10,630 nt of DNA from Flavobacteriales bacterium (GTDB taxonomy: Bacteria > Bacteroidota > Bacteroidia > Flavobacteriales_D > Parvicellaceae). Shown here piece by piece: positions 1 through 4,737 of this stretch. The notes below the pieces were generated by a model. That model was not told where the DNA came from. It searched no databases and saw only the letters and a list, made by a program, of their open reading frames with translations. Every line of letters begins with the position of its first letter. The first letter of the stretch is position 1. Both the position numbers and the translations under genes were made by a program. The DNA is taken from the NCBI GenBank assembly GCA_026993705.1, contig JALWSJ010000430.1, positions 1-10,630 of the forward strand, read 5' to 3'.

Positions 1-72
1 TTTGAGAACTTCTTTATTAATCCCAAAAGATGGGTGGTCTTTTCCTCGTTTATCTAAGTTTTTATTGCTCAT
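1..72 (-). CDS. N-terminal fragment of an unidentified protein
   Basis: An ATG at 72 opens a frame with no stop through 24 codons to the window edge. The peptide begins MSNKNLDKRGKDHPSFG and is hydrophilic, with no signal peptide or membrane segment in the visible part. The start lies 80 bases downstream of the stop of the secreted-protein gene, so the two could share a transcript. There is no Shine-Dalgarno sequence, as usual in Bacteroidota, and the upstream DNA is AT-rich. I do not recognise the protein. The fragment is too short to exclude a chance open frame; support rests on an open frame that is collinear with the upstream cluster. Confidence 0.45.
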   Translation of the reverse strand, partial: MSNKNLDKRGKDHPSFGINKEVLK

Positions 73-152
73 AACGTAAATATATACTGCAATTAGAAAC
101 AATACCCTTGTTTTAAAATAAAGTATATGTTATTTACCTCTAGGTTTGGTTT

Positions 153-680
153 TTACTGCTTTTCTGGATATTTTTTCTTGGCATAATCAAGAGTGGCTCG
201 AACTATTTTGCCTCTCATTTGTTCTAAATAATCTTCATTCCAATCCATTTTTTCCGTTATAAAATCATAACGAGCATATCCAATAGGTGATGTTTTTAGA
301 AAATCTACTTCTAAACCTTCTCGTTCTAAGAATAGACCAATGTCAATTTTTAACCTTGTTCTTTTTTTAGAATGTTTGGGTGCATCTTTTGTATTTAAAA
401 CTACATATTTTGTTACATACCCTGGTTTTTTAAAATATACACGATAAACATGTCCAGTGTCTAGTTGCAAAATATATTTACCTTTTTCCAATACTGTAGA
501 GTCAACTTTCTTATCGTCAGTGTATAAAACAACTGTAATATCGTGTAGTTTTTTTCGCATTTTTTCTACCGAAGTGATGTTGACATCTAAAGTTGTTTTC
601 GGTGAGATAAATTCTTGCGAAATCCCTTGAAAGCAAAAAGTAACCAAGAGAATAACGAAAAAAGGTTTAATAAAAGGCAT
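153..680 (-). CDS. Exported protein of unknown function with a beta-rich domain
   Basis: The 175-residue product starts with a Sec signal peptide: basic/hydrophobic residues 1-18, with probable cleavage near residues 21-22 (GIS/QE). The Cys at 16 sits in VTFC, which is a poor lipobox, so a soluble periplasmic or surface protein is more likely than a lipoprotein. Residues about 45-100 alternate in a beta-strand pattern (ITVVLYTDDKKVDST, then GKYILQLDTGHVYRVYF, then KPGYVTKYVVLNT). This resembles the small Ig-like or carboxypeptidase-regulatory-like modules common in Bacteroidota envelope proteins; the likeness is by eye only. The C-terminal part (about 140-172) looks helical and charged. The start codon overlaps the stop of the preceding 130-residue gene by one base (TAATG), implying translational coupling to the ParA cluster. 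The function is unknown. Confidence 0.85.
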   Translation of the reverse strand: MPFIKPFFVILLVTFCFQGISQEFISPKTTLDVNITSVEKMRKKLHDITVVLYTDDKKVDSTVLEKGKYILQLDTGHVYRVYFKKPGYVTKYVVLNTKDAPKHSKKRTRLKIDIGLFLEREGLEVDFLKTSPIGYARYDFITEKMDWNEDYLEQMRGKIVRATLDYAKKKYPEKQ

Positions 681-1072
681 TATTTACGTTTAATAAGTTG
701 AGTAATTCCTTCTAGCATAACATTTACAGAAGTTTTTCTAATGGTTCTCATCATTTTAAAGGCACTTGTGTTCTTTAATAGAGGTTCTTTTTTAGCTCCT
801 TCTTCTAGTAATTGTAACCATAATTCGGTAAAGCTTTTATTTTCTTTTTTGGCTTTTTCATGTAAGAAGGTAGCAATATCTTCCAACGATTTGTAATCGG
901 TAGTTGTTTTTTTAGGTGTTCTTTTTTTATCGCTCTTAGGAACTTTTACTAAATTGTTAGGTGCTCTATTAATAAAGTCTTCTTTGGAAGTTACTTTTTT
1001 GAAATCTATTTCGCTGGGGTTTTGATTTAAAAAATCAGATAAATCGTTTAGTGTTGAGTTTTTTCTAGCCAT
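680..1072 (-). CDS. Small lysine-rich protein, possible ParA partner
   Basis: This 130-residue cytoplasmic protein has no signal peptide or membrane segment. Residues 1-20 (MARKNSTLNDLSDFLNQNPS) are a basic tip followed by a short amphipathic helix. Residues about 21-60 are lysine-rich and probably disordered (for example PKSDKKRTPKKTTT). Residues 60-130 look helical (SLEDIATFLHEKAKKENKS, then FTELWLQLLEEGAKKE) and end in a basic tail, IKRK. The gene begins 35 bases after the ParA-type ATPase stop and overlaps the next gene by one base, so it sits where a ParA partner (ParB-like or cargo adaptor) usually does. A short basic N-terminus is a known trait of partners that stimulate ParA ATPases; applying that here is inference. 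No ParB, HTH or RHH family motif is recognisable. Confidence 0.85.
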   Translation of the reverse strand: MARKNSTLNDLSDFLNQNPSEIDFKKVTSKEDFINRAPNNLVKVPKSDKKRTPKKTTTDYKSLEDIATFLHEKAKKENKSFTELWLQLLEEGAKKEPLLKNTSAFKMMRTIRKTSVNVMLEGITQLIKRK

Positions 1073-1107
1073 TTTATTTAGGTTTGGTGCTTTTATGAAA
1101 AGGTTGT

Positions 1108-1734
1108 TTATTTTAATACTTTTAAAATTTGATTGGCAATACTTGCGTATCTCTTTTCCGCCTCAATTGTACTTGGCGAAGTGTATATTTTCTTTTGTGG
1201 AACGTAGGTGTCTATTACTTCTGCTTCTAGATTTTTAAGCACTTCTTTAACGGTTTTCATTCTCGTATGAGAATGAATTCGGTTAGGAAGAATGCATAAT
1301 TTTAAATCTGGATTGAGTTCCTTTGCTGGCAATAAATCTTTAACAGTTTGATAGGTAACTAAGAGATCGTTTTGTGTTAAACTGGTCGTTATGATAACCA
1401 TATCACTCACCAAGCACAGTTCCCTTATTCCTGCATCGGTGGTTTTGCCTGCACTATCTACAATGATAATGTCAACCGTATTAGATGCTTTTATTTCTTC
1501 TATTTCAGCTGCTACTCGATGGTCTTCGGATGCTAGAATCGGAAAATATTTATCTTCTTTTTCTTTTCGTTTAAAGAGTTCTAATTTTCTAGAAGAAATA
1601 AGGGTGTAATTGGTATCGGTTTCTACCAATAGCACCTTATAACCAGCATCGCTTAATGAGGTAGCTAAATGAATAGCGTTGGTTGTTTTTCCTGAACCTC
1701 CTTTTCTACTGATAAATGATAGTACTTTAGTCAT
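1108..1734 (-). CDS. ParA/MinD-family P-loop ATPase (orphan ParA)
   Basis: The 208-residue protein has the deviant Walker A motif of the ParA/MinD/Soj family, RKGGSGKTT (residues 10-18, signature Lys11, P-loop Lys16). Walker B is DIIIVDSAG (88-96, Asp93). The switch segment is LLVETDTN (35-42), where most ParA proteins have a D-x-D-P-Q pattern; the first Asp is Glu here, Asp40 is kept, and the Pro and Gln are replaced. Family members form ATP-dependent dimers on DNA or membrane and position plasmids, chromosomes or protein cargo. There is no N-terminal DNA-binding domain and no MinD-like amphipathic C-terminal helix is obvious. I chose the ATG at 1734 because it starts the first beta strand (MTKVLSFISRKGG). 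An ATG at 1782 would add 16 residues but lies in a possible -7 promoter box. No ParB gene adjoins; the next gene encodes a small basic protein that may be its partner. Confidence 0.92.
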   Translation of the reverse strand: MTKVLSFISRKGGSGKTTNAIHLATSLSDAGYKVLLVETDTNYTLISSRKLELFKRKEKEDKYFPILASEDHRVAAEIEEIKASNTVDIIIVDSAGKTTDAGIRELCLVSDMVIITTSLTQNDLLVTYQTVKDLLPAKELNPDLKLCILPNRIHSHTRMKTVKEVLKNLEAEVIDTYVPQKKIYTSPSTIEAEKRYASIANQILKVLK

Positions 1735-1775
1735 TTTAAAATTTATTTTTTTTACCGGCTCTGTAAACCAACTGT

Positions 1776-1805
1776 CAAACATATTGTTTATTTTTTCGAT
1801 TGTAA
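1776..1805 (-). promoter_or_regulatory. Possible promoter of the ParA cluster
   Basis: On the minus strand, TATGTTTG (1783 to 1776) matches the Bacteroidota -7 consensus TAnnTTTG exactly. Nineteen bases upstream lies TTA (1805 to 1803), a weak match to the -33 TTG. Transcription would start near 1770 and give a leader of about 36 bases before the ATG at 1734. The call is tentative because the -33 element is poor. Confidence 0.3.
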
Positions 1806-1841
1806 TTTTCTTATTGAGGTGTGAATAGTCGTAAAGTTAAC

Positions 1842-2789
1842 CTAAAAAACTTCACCTGCTATAGTTTTTACGGCTTCGCTTTTTCCCATTGTGTAAAAAT
1901 GAAGTACAGGTACATTATTTTTGACCAAATCTTTAGCTTGTTGTATGCCCCATTCTATTCCAATGTTGTATATATCATCGTCTGTTTTGCATTTGTCTAA
2001 TTCGTTAGATAAGGCTTCGGGTAAATCGATATTAAAAAACTTGGGTAAAAATGTAGTGTGTCGCTTTTTGGTAATGGGTTTTAAGCCTGGTATTATTGGT
2101 ACATTAATACCAATGTTTCTACAACGTTCTACAAAATCATAATATTTTTGGTTGTCGAAAAACATTTGCGTTACGATAAATTCGGCTCCAGCATCTACTT
2201 TTTCTTTAAGGTGTTTTAAATCTGATTGTAGATTCATGGCTTCGAAGTGTTTTTCTGGATAACCTGCAGCTCCGATACAAAAATCGGTTGGAGCATTGTT
2301 TATTCCATCTAAATATTTCCCGTGGTTTAGGTTGTTGATTTGCTCAATTAATTCCACGGCGTAACGATGCCCTCCTTTTTCAGGATTGAAAGATGGTTCT
2401 GTTTTTATGGGGTCGCCTCGAAGTGCGAGAACATTATCTACGCCTAAAAAATTCAGGTCGATAAGAGCATTTTCGGTTTCTTCTACGTTAAATCCTCCGC
2501 AAATAAGATGGGGAACAGCATCTACTTTGTATTTGTGCATAATGGCAGCACAAATACCTACTGTACCAGGACGTTTTCTTATTGATATTTTTTTGAGTAG
2601 TCCTCCGCCCATGTCTTTATAGACGTATTCTTCTCTATGGTAGGTTACATTAATAAATGGAGGTTGAAACTCCATTAAAGGGTCGATTCCTTCGTACAAT
2701 GATTCTATTCCCTTTCCTTTTAGTGGTGGGATGATTTCAAAGGAAAATAATGTTTTATTTGCGTTTTCTATATGTTGGGTTATCTTCAT
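1842..2789 (-). CDS. metF: Methylenetetrahydrofolate reductase
   Basis: MetF is the FAD enzyme that reduces 5,10-methylene-THF to 5-methyl-THF, the methyl donor for methionine synthase. The 315-residue length is normal for bacterial MetF. Visible family signatures in order are: FSFEIIPP (15-22) with the conserved catalytic Glu18; INVTYHREE (46-54); AVPHLICGG (91-99); LALRGDP (121-127) with the flavin-proximal Asp126; CIGAAGYPEKH (171-181); VTQMFFD (206-212) with the substrate-binding Gln208; PIIPGLKPI (231-239); and VPVLHFYTMG near the C-terminus. It is a single catalytic domain without the eukaryotic regulatory domain. A strong promoter lies just upstream with a leader of about 45 bases, so the gene starts its own transcript. 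No methionine synthase gene is nearby. The ParA cluster follows after about 107 bases and might receive read-through. Confidence 0.97.
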   Translation of the reverse strand: MKITQHIENANKTLFSFEIIPPLKGKGIESLYEGIDPLMEFQPPFINVTYHREEYVYKDMGGGLLKKISIRKRPGTVGICAAIMHKYKVDAVPHLICGGFNVEETENALIDLNFLGVDNVLALRGDPIKTEPSFNPEKGGHRYAVELIEQINNLNHGKYLDGINNAPTDFCIGAAGYPEKHFEAMNLQSDLKHLKEKVDAGAEFIVTQMFFDNQKYYDFVERCRNIGINVPIIPGLKPITKKRHTTFLPKFFNIDLPEALSNELDKCKTDDDIYNIGIEWGIQQAKDLVKNNVPVLHFYTMGKSEAVKTIAGEVF

Positions 2790-2839
2790 TCAATTATGTT
2801 GTAAATACTAGAATCTTTCTTGTTAGTTGATGTAGCGAA

Positions 2840-2871
2840 CAAATATAACGCTGTTATTTAACTCTTGCAAA
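2840..2871 (-). promoter_or_regulatory. metF promoter (Bacteroidota sigma-70 type)
   Basis: On the minus strand, TTTG (2871 to 2868) is followed by 20 bases and then TATATTTG (2847 to 2840). This matches the Bacteroidota consensus TTTG-N19/20-TAnnTTTG at every defined base. The predicted start near 2833-2835 gives a metF leader of about 45 bases, too short for a known SAM riboswitch. The -7 box is half of a perfect 12-base inverted repeat (2837-2848 with 2881-2892). Confidence 0.65.
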
Positions 2872-2889
2872 AGGTCTTTATTATATTTG
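2857..2889 (+). promoter_or_regulatory. Possible divergent promoter toward the membrane-protein gene
   Basis: TATATTTG at 2882-2889 on the plus strand is a perfect TAnnTTTG -7 box and mirrors the metF box. The -33 match is weak: TTTA at 2857-2860, 21 bases upstream. If active, its transcript would carry a leader of about 240 bases that includes the foldable element at 2955-3119 before the start codon at 3135. The two predicted promoters overlap, so divergent transcription could be mutually exclusive. Confidence 0.3.
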
Positions 2890-2954
2890 TTCTTTATTTT
2901 TAAATTCTTGGTGTAAAGAGACTAAAATTCATTTTTATGCACTCATTCCACTCG

Positions 2955-3119
2955 CGTTAGGGATAGAACGGTGTGTTTGAACTCCTTTTGTGTTGTTGCA
3001 CCTATGCAACACAAAAGAGTGAGTAGTGATAGCCCGACCTTTACGGCGTTAAAAATAGTGTGAGGGAGGGGAGGAGTGATGGAAACTATTTTTTATGCCG
3101 TAAAGGGAACGCCCTAATG
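2955..3119 (+). ncRNA. Multi-stem structured element, candidate RNA or repeat
   Basis: This fills the second half of the 345-base gap between metF and the membrane-protein gene. An outer stem pairs CGTTAGGG (2955-2962) with CCCTAATG (3112-3119), 8 pairs including one G-U. Inside are two hairpins. Hairpin 1 pairs CTTTTGT (2985-2991) with ACAAAAG (3011-3017) and GTTGCA (2995-3000) with TGCAAC (3005-3010) around CCTA. Hairpin 2 pairs 3038-3059 with 3085-3106, 21 of 22 positions, around a 25-base purine-rich loop (3060-3084) containing GAGGGAGGGGAGGAG. Together they make a three-way junction. The flanks ATAGCCCGACC (3029-3039) and GGGAACGCCC (3105-3114) are GC-rich compared with their surroundings. 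From memory this resembles a repeated intergenic element of Flavobacteria, possibly the Flavo-1 RNA motif in Rfam; I could not confirm that. It could act as a 5' leader, an independent RNA or a REP-like DNA repeat. The strand is uncertain. Confidence 0.45.
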
Positions 3120-3134
3120 ATTATGTTATTGTAA

Positions 3135-4628
3135 ATGCGAATAATTGATAGAATAGATTTTTTGAGACGGAATCACCTTTGGGTTTTTCTGTTGTTTCTT
3201 GTGATGCATCTTATTCCACTTTTTTCGGTGGATGTTTTGGTAACGCTGGATGGTGCTTCGCACTTGTACAATGCTAAATTGTTTGATGAATTGTTGTTGG
3301 GGAATGATTTTATTGCTTCGTTTTTTGAGATAAACAAAGAGCTTGTGCCTAATTATACGGGGCACTTATTGTTGAGTTTTTTCCTGTTATTTTTGTCTCC
3401 GATTTTGAGTTTAAAGTTACTGCATATTTTGTATGTGGTTGCAATTTCTTTTGCTTTTAGAGGATTGGTATTGGCGTTTAATCCAAAGGGCGGTTTGTTG
3501 TCGGTATTGATTTTTCCTTTTGTGTACTCGGATTTGTTTATGAATGGTTTTTATAACTTTTCATTGGCGATTGTGTTCTTTTTATTTTCTTTTAGGTATT
3601 GGGTGCGAAATTATCAGAGGACTGATATTTGGTTTCTGCTATCGCTGAGTGTTTTGTTTTTCTTGACTTATTTATCACACTCGTTTACGTTTGCTTTTTT
3701 GTGTTTGGCTATTGGCTTATTTACTGTGGTAGAGGCGGTGAGGCAAAAACGGATGGATTTTTTATGGAAAGTTGGCGGGAAGGTGTTTTTGGTTGCTTTG
3801 CCTTTTTTAATTTTGGCAGTTTCTTTTGTGATGAAACGCGAGGCGGTTTATGGGTATCTTTCAAAGAAAAGTTTGTGGGAACATTTGTTGGATTTTTGGT
3901 GTTTGTTTGGTTTTAATACTGAAAGTTGGTTTATCGTTTTATGGTTTATGTTGGTGGGGCTTTCACTGGTGGTTTTTATGCGTATAAAGAATAGAAATAG
4001 GAGCGGAGATTTGTTTTTAGGGTTGCTAATTATTTCTGTTTTTCTTTACTTTTTTATGCCCGATAGCGTTGGTTATGCGAGTGTTTTTTCTAAACGAATG
4101 TTGTACTTTAGTTTTGTGTTTTGGGTGTTGTGGATTGCTTCTCAAAAGTATAATTTTACGTTGTCTGTTATAGTAGTGGTATTGTTGTTTTTCTATCAAG
4201 GATATAGGGTGAAATCGATGATGGATTGGTCGGTTTTTGAGAATAATAAAGCAAAAGAAATGCTGGCTATAGGTAGTAAGTTGCCTAAAAATAGCGTCGT
4301 GTTACCGATACGGCGTATTGGTGTTTGGCATTTTTTTCATCTATCGAATTTTATGGGGGCTGAGCAACCAATGGTTATCCTTGAAAATTATGAGGCTTCG
4401 TTAGATTATTTTCCTGTTCGATGGAGGTTTGATTTAGAAAAGGCGATAAAGGATAATTGTAGTTTCGAGGTAGACCATCAAGGCATTAAATATAAGGTTG
4501 ATTATTTGGTTGTTTTCGGATTTGGTAATACAGATGATAAGTGCGAACTGAGTCGGATAGAGTTTGCAGAACAGTTTTTAGATAAAGTGTATCAATCCGA
4601 TTTTGCTAGTGTTTACAAGGTGAATTGA
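3135..4628 (+). CDS. Polytopic membrane protein, possible GT-C-type glycosyltransferase
   Basis: The 497-residue protein has roughly 10-12 hydrophobic segments between residues 15 and 355. A C-terminal soluble domain of about 140 residues follows (360-497), with alternating beta/alpha character (for example KVDYLVVFGFGN). The first segment is followed by a short loop with VTLDGASHLYNAKLF (36-50). An acidic residue in the first extracytoplasmic loop, many membrane segments and a C-terminal globular domain are the layout of GT-C lipid-linked-sugar transferases (the ArnT/PMT/GT39-like clan). The assignment is inferred from architecture, not from a specific motif. It is the only plus-strand gene and converges on the LtaS-like gene. 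Leucine is mainly TTG, and Gly and Val codons favour G or T endings, unlike the minus-strand genes (CTA, CTT, GGA, GTA). The upstream leader may include the structured element. No second sugar gene is beside it. Confidence 0.82.
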   Translation: MRIIDRIDFLRRNHLWVFLLFLVMHLIPLFSVDVLVTLDGASHLYNAKLFDELLLGNDFIASFFEINKELVPNYTGHLLLSFFLLFLSPILSLKLLHILYVVAISFAFRGLVLAFNPKGGLLSVLIFPFVYSDLFMNGFYNFSLAIVFFLFSFRYWVRNYQRTDIWFLLSLSVLFFLTYLSHSFTFAFLCLAIGLFTVVEAVRQKRMDFLWKVGGKVFLVALPFLILAVSFVMKREAVYGYLSKKSLWEHLLDFWCLFGFNTESWFIVLWFMLVGLSLVVFMRIKNRNRSGDLFLGLLIISVFLYFFMPDSVGYASVFSKRMLYFSFVFWVLWIASQKYNFTLSVIVVVLLFFYQGYRVKSMMDWSVFENNKAKEMLAIGSKLPKNSVVLPIRRIGVWHFFHLSNFMGAEQPMVILENYEASLDYFPVRWRFDLEKAIKDNCSFEVDHQGIKYKVDYLVVFGFGNTDDKCELSRIEFAEQFLDKVYQSDFASVYKVN

Positions 4629-4632
4629 AAAT

Positions 4633-4736
4633 TTAAGACCGTTGCAATTTTACATGAAAACTGAATAGAAACTCATTCTACTTCAATCTTCTGCGTTGTC
4701 GAAATTTTTGTATAATGTGTTTTGCAACGGTCTTAA
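4633..4736. repeat. 104-base element with perfect 15-base terminal inverted repeats
   Basis: TTAAGACCGTTGCAA (4633-4647) is exactly repeated in inverse at 4722-4736, enclosing 74 bases. A further short pairing (ACAT with ATGT) lies just inside. The element fills the gap between two convergent genes: it starts 4 bases after the membrane-protein stop and ends 1 base from the LtaS-like stop. In RNA from either strand it would fold into a long stem, so it may be a bidirectional terminator, although no U-tract follows. Its other reading is a MITE: trimming to AGACC...GGTCT leaves TA on both sides, as an IS630/mariner-type insertion would. Because TA is self-complementary, that sign is weak. No transposase is present. 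Confidence 0.65.
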
Positions 4737-4737
4737 T

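Noticed and set aside
1108..1734. The ParA gene as a sign of an integrated plasmid or conjugative element.
   Set aside because: No replication, mobilisation, integrase or ParB gene is nearby, and metF directly follows. An orphan chromosomal ParA fits better.
2790..2835. A SAM or other riboswitch in front of metF.
   Set aside because: The predicted leader is only about 45 bases and shows no stable hairpin or known riboswitch core.
3079..3117. A 12-codon frame (METIFYAVKGTP) preceded by a strong GGAGGAG sequence, looking like a leader peptide.
   Set aside because: It lies wholly inside hairpin 2 of the structured element, the purine run is the hairpin loop, and Bacteroidota make little use of Shine-Dalgarno signals. 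The frame is too short to judge.
3126..3365. A 79-codon minus-strand frame rich in Lys, Gln and Ile.
   Set aside because: It is antisense to the start of the membrane-protein gene, has low-complexity composition expected from reversed hydrophobic codons, and has no recognisable motif.
3629..3916. A 95-codon plus-strand frame inside the membrane-protein gene.
   Set aside because: It is an alternate-frame reading of T/G-rich membrane-segment codons; the main frame is continuous and has the coherent membrane topology.
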